From the NCBI GenBank assembly GCA_038049695.1, contig CP142455.1, positions 23,349,501 to 23,413,500 of the forward strand: 64,000 nucleotides of DNA. The letters are read 5' to 3'. Origin of the DNA: Cinnamomum chago (lineage: Eukaryota; Streptophyta; Magnoliopsida; Laurales; Lauraceae). The notes under the pieces were generated by a model, which saw only the letters and a list, made by a program, of their open reading frames with translations, did not search any database and was not told where the DNA came from. The position numbers and the translations under genes are program-made. This document shows, piece by piece, positions 45,702-57,814 of the stretch (its first letter is position 1; each line of letters begins with the position of its first letter).

Positions 45702-48628
45702 GAGTCAATGAAATATATTTTCCTTGTTAAAAAAAATCTCGGAAAACATTGTATATGTGTATGTGGCTGGATTTTTTTGGTGAAAGAATGTGGCTAGACT
45801 TTGGAGTCAATGAAATATATTGTCCCTATGGAAAAAAATATATCATTGTCACCAGAAAAGTATTTTTTTTTCTTTTCTTTGTCAACAAATGTTCACCTAA
45901 CATAAGTGCTTTTTTCTGTAGAGAAAAGCAAACTTTTCTGCTCCACTTCGACAAGATCGTATGATGCACAAATGTGTGCTAGGGGCGGACCACCATGTGG
46001 TGAGACTCGATGAGTCTTTGAAAGAAAAGAAAAGAAAGCATTTTCCAAATCAAGTAGAGATCACTTCTAAGTCTTTCTTTTGAAATTTCAAAGTCTATGT
46101 GAAATCTTCAAGTCGTTCCCTCATTTTCAAAGAAACTGTGTAAAAATCAAAGGGAGAAAATGCCTCTTTTTTCATAGGATGGGTTGTCACTCGTTACATC
46201 TTTTGAAGCGAAAATCTTATTAACAAAAAGACTACAGTCAATCGGTTTATTGTGGACACTAGACAAATGAACTTTATACTCTCTTATGGAGCTTATTTGT
46301 TGTCACTTTCTAAATTTTAATATAATTTATAGTTACCGATCAAGAAAAAAAATAAAGAAAGCTAAATATGTTTAGATTTAATATTAAAAAAAACTATTCC
46401 CAAACAAATCATGTTTTCTTCATTAAATATCTTATTTATTTTTTAAAAATCAGACCAAACAACTCAAACACATGACCACATTGAGTGAAAATTGGTGCCT
46501 TGGAACAGTTGGTCTAGCCTAATCCTTCTAGTGCTAATTAAAAATGGCTCAATTTGCCTAAATTAATGAAAGATATATATTAAATTAGTAATAACCTAAC
46601 AAACTTCCAATGGTTTTGACCATTTAAAAACTTTATTTTCATATACTACATCACAGTTAAATCTCTACTCCCAATCTTAAATCGTGGATCCTTTAAAGGA
46701 AGATTTCATGTAGCCAAAGGCCCAAAACTGTCCAAGGGACCATTTGGATATGTGTTAAACAAAATATTATAGGTTTAAATACTAATAGAGTAAAATAATT
46801 TAGAGTAGAATAATGTAATAATAAAGAATTATACTATTTGATGTTCAGGAAATCTTAAAGAATGCAACGGATTTTAAACTAAGTTGTGGAAAATAATAAT
46901 AATTAAAATATACACTGAAAAAGAATTTCAAAATAACAATAACGAAAGTTCTTAATATTAGATTAATCATTTAGTAATAAAAACTTATGTGTGCATAATT
47001 TGTCACTTTATGTGTACATAATTTGGAGTCAATGAAATATATTTTTCCTGTAGAAAAAAAAGAAAAACAATCTTGTTGGCACCAGAAAACATTGTATATC
47101 TGTATGTTGCTGGATTTTTTTTTTTGGGTGAAAGAATGTGGCTAGACTTTGGAGTCAATGAAATATATTGTCCCAGTAGAAAAAAAATATCATTGTCACC
47201 AGAGAAGTCTTTTTCTTTCTTTTCTTTTGTCGACAAATGTTCACCTAACATCAGTGCTTTTTTTTTTTTTTTTCTGTAGATAAAACCAAACTTTTCCGCT
47301 CCACTTTCAAAAGATTGCATGATGTACAAATGCATGCTAGGTAGGGCTGCACAAAACCGGACCGCAGACCGGACCGGACTGGTTTTGAAAAACCAGTTAT
47401 ATCCGGTCCGGTCCGGTCCGGACCTTTTAAAAATCGGTCTGGACCGGACCGGACCGGATTAATAATAAATAATTTTTTTAAAATTTTTTTAATATAAAAC
47501 TTTAAGTATATAAAATTCCTAAGTCAAATACTATAGTGAAATCGAAGATCTGGCTTCTTACATTTGGAAAAAGAGGTAGGAAATGGGCTGAAAATGAAAA
47601 AAAAAAAAAGAACTTAGAAAAAAAAAAAAAAACTAATGAAACCGGTTCGGACCACTTAAGTGGTCCAGACCGGACCGTTTTGGACCGGTCCGGTCCTCTC
47701 ATTTAAGCCGGACCGGAAATCCGGTCCGACCGGATTCCGGTCCAAAAACCGGACCGGATTTCCGGTTGGGCAGCCCTAATGCTAGGGGCGAACAACCATG
47801 TGGTGAGACTCGATCAATCTTTGAAAGATAAGAAGAGAAAGCATTCTCTAAAACAAGTAGAGACTTCTAAGTCTTTCCTTTGAAATTTCAAGGTCCATGT
47901 GGAATTTTCAAGTCTTTCTCTCGCTTGTAAAAATCAAAGGGAAAAAATGCCTCTTTTTTCATAGGACGGGTTGTCACTTGTCACATCTTTTGATGCGAAA
48001 ATCTTATTGACAAAAGGACTACAGCGAATCGGTTTCTTTGGGCACTAGACAAATGAACTTGATACTCTCCTGTGGAGCTTCTTTGTTGTTACTTTATAAA
48101 TTTTAATATTATTTATTGTTACGAATCAAGAAAAGAAGAAAAGAATTAAATAAATAGATTTAGATTTAATATAAAAAACATATTATCAAGAAAATCATGT
48201 TTTCTTCATTAAATATTTTATTTATTTTTTGAGAAATCAGACGAAACAGCTCAAACACATAACCACATTGAGTGAAATTAGTGCCTTGGAATAGTTGGTC
48301 AAGCCTAATCCTTCTAGTGCTAAAAAATGGCTCAATTTGCCTAAATTGATGAAAGATCTAGATTGAATTAGTAATGACCTAACAAACTTCCAATGGTTTT
48401 CACCATTTAAAAATTCTATTTTCATATACTACATCACCGTTAAATCTCTACTTCCAATTTTAAATTATGGGTCCTTTAAAGGAAGATTCCATGTGGCCAA
48501 AACCATGTCTAAGGGACCATTTGGGTATGTATAGAACAAAATTTATGTTTATAGGTTAAAATACTAATAGAGTAAACTAATTTAGAGTAGAATAATGTAA
48601 TAATAAAATATTATACTATATAATGTTT
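45702..48628. repeat. Direct duplication of about 1.15 kb (45702-46846 and 47021-48628)
   Basis: Both copies start GAGTCAATGAAATATATTTT and run through ATGTGGTGAGACTCGAT, GGGTTGTCACT and CATGTTTTCTTCATTAAATAT to AGAATAATGTAATAATAAA. They are separated by about 175 bases. The second copy is longer because it contains the MITE at 47342-47778; the first shows the empty site (GTGTGCTAGGGGCGG, about 45972-45986). No coding capacity is seen. Confidence 0.8.
47342..47778. mobile_element. hAT-type MITE (CCGGACCGG family)
   Basis: 437 bp, ends TAGGGCTGC and GCAGCCCTA, flanked by the 8-bp duplication ATGCTAGG (47334-47341 and 47779-47786). Both halves are packed with CCGGACCGG and CCGGTCCGG words, giving strong fold-back potential. 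No protein is encoded. The unoccupied duplicate near 45975 confirms the insertion. Confidence 0.93.
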
Positions 48629-48647
48629 AGAAAAAGTTTTTGTCCAC

Positions 48648-48765
48648 TATTTGTTACCGACGTCTGACCGACGAAAATATTTTCGTCAGTAAAATTATTA
48701 CCGACGTTTTTGGGACTTTTGGCGAAGAAAAATTTCGTCGCTAAAAGGTGCTGTTTCTTGTAGTG
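48648..48765 (+). mobile_element. Solo 3' end of a CACTA element
   Basis: TTACCGACGTCTGACCGACG through CGTCGCTAAAAGG to CTGTTTCTTGTAGTG matches the last roughly 120 bases of the CACTA at 18931-33291, including the TTTTAGCGACG word next to the end. The terminus differs slightly (CACTACAAGAAACAGC on the other strand), so it is a related family member. No partner end or genes are found on the left. The base after the terminus starts the 4-kb duplication, whose other copy (57815) lacks this end. Confidence 0.8.
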
Positions 48766-51700
48766 GTTTGAGCCTATTTTGGCCTCCAGAATTTCCAAGG
48801 TTGCCAAACCTTCTTGTTTATAAACATCACTAAGTAAAAGTTCAATCTTGCGACCCTGGAACGAAGGCCTTGCTGTAGGGTTGCCCACAACAATGGACTC
48901 ATCTCTACAGTTTCTCCACCTTGGACAACCACTATGAGCAGTTTATAAATGGTTTTTACTGTTTTGTTAGCTTTGCATGTTTTCTTCTTTTGAGTAATGA
49001 ATAGTGTCTATGTTACCAAAAAAAATTAAAAAAAAAAAGAAGAAAAGAAAAAGTCTGAAAGTTTAATTGCTTGGTTCTACACTCGTTTTGCTTGGCCCAA
49101 CAGATTTAACACAAACATTTATATAAATATTGTAAATTGGTTGGGCTGGTGTTTATAGAATGGAAGGATGTTACCTATCTTGAATATTAGAATTGGAAAT
49201 ATTTAGGGGGAAGTTTGATTAATTCAACCTGTGTTACTATGCCAGTGGGCTAGAAATGGGCCTACAATTTCGGCCTAGAAGTTGAAGTTGAGAAACCTGG
49301 TTAGAGAGCTATTTTGATTTGGCTCAAAATGCTTAACACAAATTCACAAATTTCTAAATACACTTCACAGTTTTTCCTGATGACCCAAAGAGGATTGCAT
49401 TAGGCAGATTGACAGCCATCGTCAAATTGTCACAACCCAAAAATTTAGTCATGTAACCAACTACCCAAAAATTTAGTCATGTAACCGGCTACAACATAGT
49501 CGCGATAAGGATTTGATGTTGAAAATGGCTGGGCATTTGTTGCAGGAACTATGTGGTGTACCCATAGGTGGGCTCAATAATAGAATGCCAATAATAATAG
49601 GGGAAGTTGTTGGAATAAGAATTCTCCTATAGGATTTCTCTATGTAAAACAAGATACAATCTTACTAAAAGTTTGTTTGTGAATAGAGTAACATTTAGCA
49701 CTTTCGATCAAAGTGACCTGTATATTGATCGGACTATCATCCTACCTGGCACCTACATTCAAAATTGAAGGATGTTTGTAGGCTTGGTCAAGTTATTAGA
49801 GGTGGGACAAGAGCTTCATCCTACATGTGAGGCTGTGAATGACCCATCTGCATTAGAAATGGAAAAAAATGTGGAAACCAGCGTGCACCCACTCACATTA
49901 AGGCATACATTTGACATCTTTCTAGTGGAGTAACAAATGTTTTGTTTTTAAACTAGATTTGTTTGGTAAAAAGGTCAATGTTGCATTCACCTTAACAAAA
50001 TGATGAGAGAGAGAGAGAGACTCTTCCTTGGTTACTCATTTTATTATACCTTTATTTAACAAGAACAAATTGGACCACCTCTAAAGCAATTCAATGACCT
50101 AAATTCAAAAAAAAGAGGGCCATGAATTCAACCCCTTGACAACCTAAGGCCTTAGGTGCAGTATACCAAATTATCTCTAAGAACCATGACTGAATATATG
50201 TAAACAATTACAAACCACCTTTCACCACAACAGGGCTTCTCACATAATGCATTCCATCAGACCATATCAACCTCCCAAACACATAATCGCTGCCTATGCC
50301 TATGCCACCTTTTGGTGCCAAAGTAACTTTGAATGTTTTCTCTTCGCCATTCTTCTTAAAAACTAGGCTGTCTGGTTTAACCGACATCAAAACACCTTGA
50401 GGTGCATGGAAACGAACCTTATAAGTGCCCGGTCCACCAACATTCCTGACTGTTCGAGTTACAGTAGTTGGGCCAGCAAGAGAGGGGACTGTGATCGAAG
50501 GGTAGTTTAACTGAAGGAGGCTCAAATTTTTTGATGGGCATGAGTATGGCTCCTCGTAGAATATAGACATTGTGCTTGCGTTGTAGCCAAGAGAACAAAG
50601 GAAGTTCAAGTAATCTTTAGTGGTTAAGTCATATACAAGGCCAGGGTCCATCGCACAGTTAGGACGCACGTGACTAGCACCGTAGCTGAAAGGCGTCGCC
50701 TTGGTGAAGGACGAATTCTTCATAGGCTCCATCTTATTATCTCTAGTTCTAGCTGTAAAAGAAATGTCAATGACAGCAAACATTAATTAGCACAATATGA
50801 GCAACTCATAATTGTGAATGTTCAAAACTTGAGCCTAATCAATCTTAATTTATTCAGAAATCTCACAAGAAGTCATGATCGCTGATCGAATTGCGGCAGG
50901 GCTCCAATCCGGGTGGAGAGCTTTAAAAAGGCCGACAATCCCATAAATGTGGGGACATGACATTGATGTACCAGAAACTACGTAGAATGGAACGGGACGG
51001 GTATCAAAGGGGAGATCAGTTGGACTTGTTGCTTCAGAATATGCAGCAAGAATGCTTACTCCTGGTGCAGTGATATCAGGCTGCAGAGAACTTTAGTTGA
51101 TGAAATAAAATACTGGATGAGAAAAAACCTGTACTTGAAAAATGGAAACTTGCAAACCTTGAGGATCACTGGCGTAACGGTATTGGGTCCTTGAGATGAG
51201 AAAGCAGCCATGAAGGGTGCTGGTTTTGTGTTGAGAATGGTTTTTGGGCGAGAGATATATGCCGTTGGTGTCCTGAAACACAACAGAAAATGATGCTGAT
51301 GAAAAAATGTAAAACTATTGTTTAAAAAAAAGTGCTCTTACAACAACAAAGCTGCAAGAATAGAAGATGGGAAGATGCATGCAAAAGCTATACTGCTATG
51401 TACTACTATAGAAGGCATAAGAAACTTTTCTAGCAAGATCTTTAGAAATGCTTACTTGCTTGAACTGATGTAAGAGAGAACAGCAGCACCCGCGCTTGCG
51501 GTTATATGTGTGGCAGGAAGAACATGAGCATCTGCGGCTAAATCGTTACCAGTGGTTGGATCATTGGCAAGGATCATACCGATACCACCTGCCTCGCGGA
51601 CGGCCTCACCCTTCTCCACTCTAGCATTAACACCGCGAAGGCAGAAAACAATTTTACCCTTCACCTTTACAGGATCAAGGGAACCAATGTGGCATTGCTG

Positions 51701-52770
51701 ACTGCAAGATCAAAACAAATTACAGAGATGTAGTTACTCAGTAATTGAAAAGTCAAAAGTAAGGAGGCCAGCTATACAAAAGTATACGTACGGCATCTTC
51801 CAATGTGAATGGTCAAACTGGGATCAAAGAAAGTGTAGCCAATGTAGTATTATTGAGAAGGAATCAATGCAGGAAAATCATGCAAGAAAGACAAATGGGA
51901 AATGAAGTTTCAGCTGGGAAGAATCTGAATATTAGAAAAGATAAGGGTAGGGGCATTAAATATTTGAATTATAAGAAAAGTGAAGCTATTGTAGCAGAGT
52001 ACGAGTGTGAATACAAGGTAAAGTGAACAGTCAGTTTCATGTGTTCCTCAACATATAATTCCATATGATGTAAGAGTGCAAATGCATGTAAAAACTACTA
52101 CTTCAAATATTTGATTTCATTAAGAAATATTATAGTAGCTTGTTTGCTTGACACACCATAGGTAGAAATGCCAATGGTCTGGTCTAAGGCCGGGCCAATA
52201 TGTGTCCAACCCATCCTGTCAAGCCCAAGATCCAAACAGACACTTATTTAAATCAGATAAAGCACGAGATTAATGGTTTAAATATGTGATAATGAGAGGT
52301 TGATTCTGTTCTTACGCATCAAGAGTTGTTATCCAAGTATTGGCGCTCTGAGCGTCAGCTGCATTAATCAGTGGATAGAGCTTATCAGGCAAGAACTTAT
52401 CAGAAAGGCTTTGTCCCTGTTGATTAACATAGGCAGAAATGGTGTTAGAAGGATAGGTTTTTGTTCTTACTTATGTTTTACTAAAAAACAATGAGCCATC
52501 CAAGTTTATTAGATATAAATTCAAGACGATGACAAAGGCAATTTTAAGTGTTTGCATGGAATTGAGTTTTTCGGAATTTAAAGAAATATATTCCTTCAAA
52601 GGGGCAAAATTCTGAAAAAGCAAAGGTAAAAATCCACAAATGGCCATCAAATGTCCTTTGAAAATTTTGAATACCAAGATATTGCGTGCCCTAGTAAAGA
52701 AAGATCTTGGCAACGAACGGGAAAATGAGTTTATCCAGAGCCACTGGGATTAAAGCATTAAGAATAGTCA
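48766..52770. repeat. 4-kb segmental duplication, copy 1 (copy 2 at 57815-61877)
   Basis: Collinear and nearly identical to 57815-61877, from GTTTGAGCCTATTTTGGCC through the 3' half of the subtilase gene to AGAATAGTCACA. The offset grows from 9049 to about 9105 through small indels, including a (GA)n run that is shorter here (about 50004-50021) than in copy 2 (about 59097-59130). Copy 1 is bounded on the left by a CACTA end and on the right by a copia fragment. Confidence 0.9.
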
Positions 52771-54413
52771 CAAAGCTAGACTCGTGGCTCCTTGGATAGA
52801 CACAAAGCTAGACTCGTGGCATTCGGCAACAGGCAAAAATATGGGATTAACTACGAAGAGACGTTTGCACATGTGGCAAAAATGACTACAGTTCGGTTGC
52901 TTCTCGCCATTGTTGCCTCTAAATCTTAACCATTATACCAAATGGATGTAAAAAATGCATTTCTCCATGGGGATTTGAAAGAAGAGGTTTATATGCGAGT
53001 ACCTTAGGGAGTCACCTCTCCATTTAAGAAATTGGTCTGTCGCCTCCATAAGTCTCTTTATGGTCTGAAGCAAGTTCCTCAGACATGGTTTGAAACTTTT
53101 AGGGGTCGTCTATGCACAAGTGGCTTTACTCAAAGCCCTTACGATCACTCTCTTTTCTGCAAATTACATCTACCGATGTTACTGTTCTCCCTGTGTATGT
53201 TGATGACATTATTATCACTGGTACCGATGATGGTATGATCAAGTCTATCCAAGCTTCTCTTAGGGATTCTTTCCATATGAGGGATTTGGGCCCCTTGCAT
53301 TATTTTTTGGGGTTAGAAGTCCATCAATCTCCCAAACACCCGTTTCTTAATCAACATAAATACACATCTAATCTTATTGAGCTTGTCGATCTCCAGGAAT
53401 TTTCGCCCGTTGATACACTTGTAGATGTCAATCTAAAATTGAGTAAAGATGATGGTGATCTTCTTCTTACTCCACACACCTACAGGCGCTCGGTGGGTAG
53501 TCTTGACTTATGCTGTCAATCTTGTGAGCTATTTCATGACATCTCATAGACATCTTCATCTGACTGTGGTCAAGCGCATCATCCGGTATTTGTTAGGCAC
53601 TGTCACTCGTGGTTTATATTATCCCAATGATAATCCTCTTCAGTTGACTGCTTATACAGATGCTGACTGGGCGGGCTGTCAGGATACATGTCGATCTACT
53701 ACTGGTTGGTGCATGTATCTCGGAGATTCTCTAATTTCTTGGAAATGCAAGAAACAAGAGCTTCTTTCTCGATCTTCCACAGAGGCTGAATATAGAACAA
53801 TGTCTTCCGCATGTTCTGAAATCTTATGGCTCCAAGGACTTCTTTCGTACCTCAAATCTCCTTAATCCTCTCCTACTTCATTGCATGCAGAGAATACTGG
53901 AGCTATCCAGATCACTGAAAATCTTGTCTTCCATGAATGCACCAAACATATTGAAGTAGACTGTCACTTTATTCGGGATTAATTTAAGTGTGATGTCATT
54001 TCTTTACCTCAAGTCCCTATTGAGCTTCAGTTTACTGATATCTTCACCAAAAGACTTCATTGGCCTCGACATTAGTTTTTGGTTAGCAAATTGCTGCTAT
54101 ATGACTCCCCAGCCTCAATTTGAGGAGGGGGGTGGGGGTCAACCAAGCCCATCTGTGTAGGCACATCTGGGCCCAATACTTGTAGTTAGTTAGTGATTGT
54201 ATTTTAGTTAAACTACAATTAGTCTAAGTCATAACTCATGTACAATTAGGTAGCTATAATTTATGATTTGAATTGTCTTAGGATATGATTAATAATGTAA
54301 TCAAACCCTTATATATATGAGGAGTCTACCCTAAGGGGACACGACATTCATTCAATCTTTTCTCCTCTTTCTCCTTGCTGCGTGTTCATCAATTGAGTAT
54401 TAGTGACATAACA
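52771..54413 (+). pseudogene. Truncated Ty1/copia element: RT, RNase H and 3' LTR
   Basis: Plus strand. RT pieces: [58 protein letters not shown]. RNase H: AYTDADWAGCQDTCRSTTG, then SRSSTEAEYRTMS. A purine tract (GAGGAGGGGGG, ending at 54132) leads into the LTR. Stops and frameshifts occur (TAA after VASK near 52927, TAG after RVP near 53006, frame changes near 53170 and 53480). Gag, integrase and the 5' LTR are missing. It starts with a repeated CACAAAGCTAGACTCGTGGC (52768 and 52800). It sits where exon 6 of subtilase gene A should be, in the opposite orientation. Confidence 0.88.
54133..54413 (+). repeat. Copia 3' LTR
   Basis: It begins TGGGGGTCAACC after the purine tract and ends near GTGACATAACA, about 281 bp. 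It contains TTATATATATGAGGAG, a likely TATA region, about 100 bases before the end. There is no second LTR for comparison, so the borders rest on TG...CA and tract position. Confidence 0.6.
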
Positions 54414-54548
54414 GTAACAAAACATGATGAATTATACCATTGTTATTTGATTAGAAAAGTTAGATGAGCATTGAACTATGATATATTGGTTAATAAGAGA
54501 GAATTTTAGAGGAGCCAACATCTATAAAAAGGGTAGAAAAGTGCAGAC
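54414..54548 (-). other. Remaining piece of subtilase gene A intron
   Basis: Short AT-rich stretch between the copia LTR and the 3' border of exon 5. Presumably what is left of intron 5. The larger intron between exons 4 and 5 (54658-56133) carries a 28-base A run (about 54733-54760) and a tandem pair of a 29-base unit (GTAGCCATCAAAG...TTCTTAAATGA, about 54931-54990). Confidence 0.5.
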
Positions 54549-57050
54549 CTATTGCAACTAACTCTACCTTTGGTGTCATTTTGACAGATTTCTTTCCACT
54601 TCGATGGAACCGGTCCCATTCCCTCATCCCCAAAGCTCTCAGACTCTGGCCATACACCTTATCCCACCACAAAAAATTAAGTCAAATATGATAGGAATTG
54701 AAAATGAAAGTAATTTGTAAATCATGTTTAATGCAAAAAAAAAAAAAAAAAAAAAAAAAAGCCAAGTGGTCAATGGTACCTGTCATCTTATTTTGTTGCC
54801 ACCAATCAATCAGGTACCCAAACATAATTTTAGACATCCAGATTAGTTAAAAAGGGTTGAGATACAAAAATTAGAAAGGCATGATGGTGCATCATTCAAA
54901 ATACATGGGTGTAACAGGAGCCACACTGATTGGTAGCCATCAAAGGGGATTCTTAAATGAAGGTAGCCATCAAAGTGGATTCTTAAATGAAATAAGTCAA
55001 TGGTTAGAATCCAAAAGAAAATGAGTTGATTCAACAACTCATTTGGATCTGTCAAATTCAAAAGGAGACCAGCACTATTAAACCCAAAATACAGAAATCA
55101 TTTGGGGTGAATATCATTTGGGATTATACAAACATAAAAGAAAATCATCATGAAACATGATGGCAATAGATACAGAACAATCTCAAACAGCCTTTCAATA
55201 GGCTTGCTGTTCATGTAGGCTTTTGCATCTGACAGGCATGAATGGATCAAATAGTGTATAGGTCTGAACAATTACATGACTAGGATTCCACTTATAGTCG
55301 AATCAAGTTCTGGCTTTTTTTTTTGTCCAACATCTAGGCAACTTGATTCACTACATTTCATTGTCAAAACTTTGAAATCACTATTTCTTGGATATTTTCT
55401 AAAACCAAATAATTTAAAAAATAAATTCCAAGAGACATTTGAATGTGTCTTTTTAAAATCAAGTATTTTGTGCCCTTTGGATGAGATGTGTCTTTTGGGC
55501 CCATTTGAGTGGATGTGATTCAATTTCAAAGGTTGCTTTCAACGTTATAAATTGAGGTTATTTGAAGTTTTCCAGAGTGTTGAAGAAGATTTTCAAGAAG
55601 ATCCAAATGAGTATAATGCAGTATTTTCATAAGCATATTATCTAAGAGTATTTTATTCTATTTTATTTTTACTTTGATTTGAAGGGCAATTCCATATTTC
55701 TAATTCTAGTGTGCAGGCTTTGAATCAAAGTTGGGCATTATATCCCGAGGACAGAATTTTATCAAAACCACTTGCATGTGGGAAATTGATGTCTTTAAGA
55801 AAGCATCTTAATTGGTGTGCCTTGCCCATTTTTCTTTTGCTTTCTTATTCAATTTCTCACATTCACTATCATTTATATTATTCACTAATTATTTATAGTA
55901 ATTATTTATTTAATTTTTTTGATTGCACATTTTTCGTAAGTAATTTCCCAAAAAACTATTAAGTCAACTTCACAATATTTACCAAACTTTCGCATATTTA
56001 CACCTAAGCAAAAACTATATTTAATGATAAAGGTTTCTTTAGAGCTAATTGACATTAAAAAATGATAGATTTATATGTACAACCAGGAAAATGGGAGGAT
56101 GATGTAATACTCTTGAAGATAAAGCTGATTTACCTGAGTCAAGATTTCCAATTATTACATCTTCGCCAAATTTCGCTTTTTGCCACAGTGATCCTGCTAG
56201 AGTTCTCCCATCTCTCTCTAGTCCAAGAAATTCCCAAGATCGAGTGGTGTGTAATGTCCTTCCCTTATTTAGGAAAATCGATTTCACTTCCTGATTTTCT
56301 ACAGTGAAGATGAGAAAATGACGAAAAGTAAGCAGAGGAAGAATACAGTGAACACTAGAGGTTTGGAAACTCATATTTTATTCCGTACTCGATAATTCAA
56401 TTGCTTCTTCCTCGTCAAGAACTGCAGAAAAGCCATTGATATGTCTTGTGTATGAGTACAAAATTGCATCTTTTGCCTTTTCCTCACTGTCGTAAAAATT
56501 ACATGAAGTTTGTAATATGAACATGGTTGGAAGTAGAATTCATAGGAAAACAGATGAGAAGACTTCATTGGAGTTCCTAACCTTCCCAAGAAAGATGCCA
56601 AGAATCCATAATGAGTTGTTTTTACTTTCTCATAATCAGCCGAAGTAGCCAAAGGACCATGAGAATGTGCCCCAAAGTACACAACATAAGACTGCATATA
56701 GGAATGCCACAGAGAAAAGCCAATCATTTCAATAGAATTAATCATATTCAAGCGACCCCAAATGAGATTACCAATCAAAACGCAAAAAAGAAGAGAACCC
56801 AGTTAAGACAATCAGTCAAAAGCCAAAAAGAAGAGAAACCCAGATCAGATTAGTACTACAAACGATCAAAAGTTCAACAGTTTATCAAAATCCAATCTTT
56901 CATCATTCATTCATGGATAGAAACAGAGAAGAAAAAAATAGAGTAAATCAATGTAATGCTTTCCTTTTTGACAGCAAAAGTGGGACTCTGCAGCAGAGAG
57001 AAAAGGAGAAAGACCGACAGAAAAGAAAGAGAAAGACTCGGAAACTCCAT

Positions 57051-57814
57051 TAGATCTCTTTCCTCTCTTCCTCTCAAGAATACCAAAGAAAAGAGACTCC
57101 CTGTATTGATCGCTTCATTCGCTTGGTACTCAGGACCTTTTAAATAACGTGAAAGTAGTCTGTTTTGAGGAAAGATTACATTCTTATGTTATCCTTAAAA
57201 GCTGGAAAACGATTGGAGCAAAAAGGCCCTTTATCCTATCCTCCACAGGCCACATCAGCCTCCTGTTTAGTGAATTTACCTGTCAAGTAATGACAAGTAA
57301 AGTACGTATCCAATCAAAAGCATTAAACTCCCTTCATCTTTCACAAAAAAAAGTTAAAAAGTAATATATTTATTCACTAGAAACAAAAAAACCTCTATTT
57401 CCCGATACAAAAAGTAAAAAATATTTCATTCCAAACAACTAAAAATAAAATACCATCATAGCTCAATTATATTTTATTCTCACTTTTTATTTCACTTCAC
57501 TCCACTTTATTTTAAAATTAAAATGTCAATTGAGGCAAGCGAAGCTGAAAAACGGTTGGAGCAAAATAACCCTATACTCTATCCTTCACAGGCCACGTCA
57601 GCCTTGTCTATCCTTAAAGCCAAGACGGAAAACAGATGGAGCAAAAAAGCCCTATTGTGATGCTAATTCCTCGGAACCAAAGATAGAATGGCTCTTTCAT
57701 TATACAATAAGGATTTTTAACATTTATTTCCATTTATCTTCCCACTTGGCACATGGTTGGCTTGTTTAATCTTATGTGAGGCTTCCCCTCAAATGTCAAA
57801 CCATTCTGAGGTCG
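57051..57814. other. Region upstream of subtilase gene A
   Basis: Non-coding. It holds three related copies of a word like GGAAAACGATTGGAGCAAAAAG followed by CCCT (about 57204, 57546 and 57628), each of the first two followed by a CACAGGCCAC-TCAGCC motif. It is the likely promoter region for the minus-strand gene A. The repeats may instead be a worn transposon. Confidence 0.4.

Larger units (their letters stand above)
50208..57050 (-). pseudogene. SBT5-type subtilisin-like protease, gene A, exon 6 lost
   Basis: Minus-strand exons, phase-checked: 1 57050-56964 (ATG, signal peptide of about 25 residues, AVKK); 2 56691-56582 (SYVVYFGAHSHGP); 3 56486-56389 (propeptide, ILYSYTRHINGFSAVL); 4 56298-56134 (FLNKGRTLHTTRSWEF; catalytic Asp in GNLDSG); 5 54657-54549 (VWPESESFGDEGMGPVPSKW); 7 52416-52316; 8 51701-51456 (PA domain); 9 51272-51158; 10 51080-50867 (catalytic Ser, GTSMSCPH); 11 50752-50208 (Fn3-like end). 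Exon 6, with the His and Asn, is absent; a copia fragment lies there, and joining exon 5 to 7 would shift the frame. The exon 1 donor reads AAG|GAAAGC, not GT. The family works in the cell wall as secreted zymogens; AIR3/SBT5.3 is the closest remembered relative. Confidence 0.9.

Noticed and set aside
48651-48765. A complete 115-bp CACTA MITE starting CACTATTTG
   Set aside because: The start does not pair with the GTAGTG end, and the sequence aligns with the 3' end only of the large CACTA, so it is a solo end.
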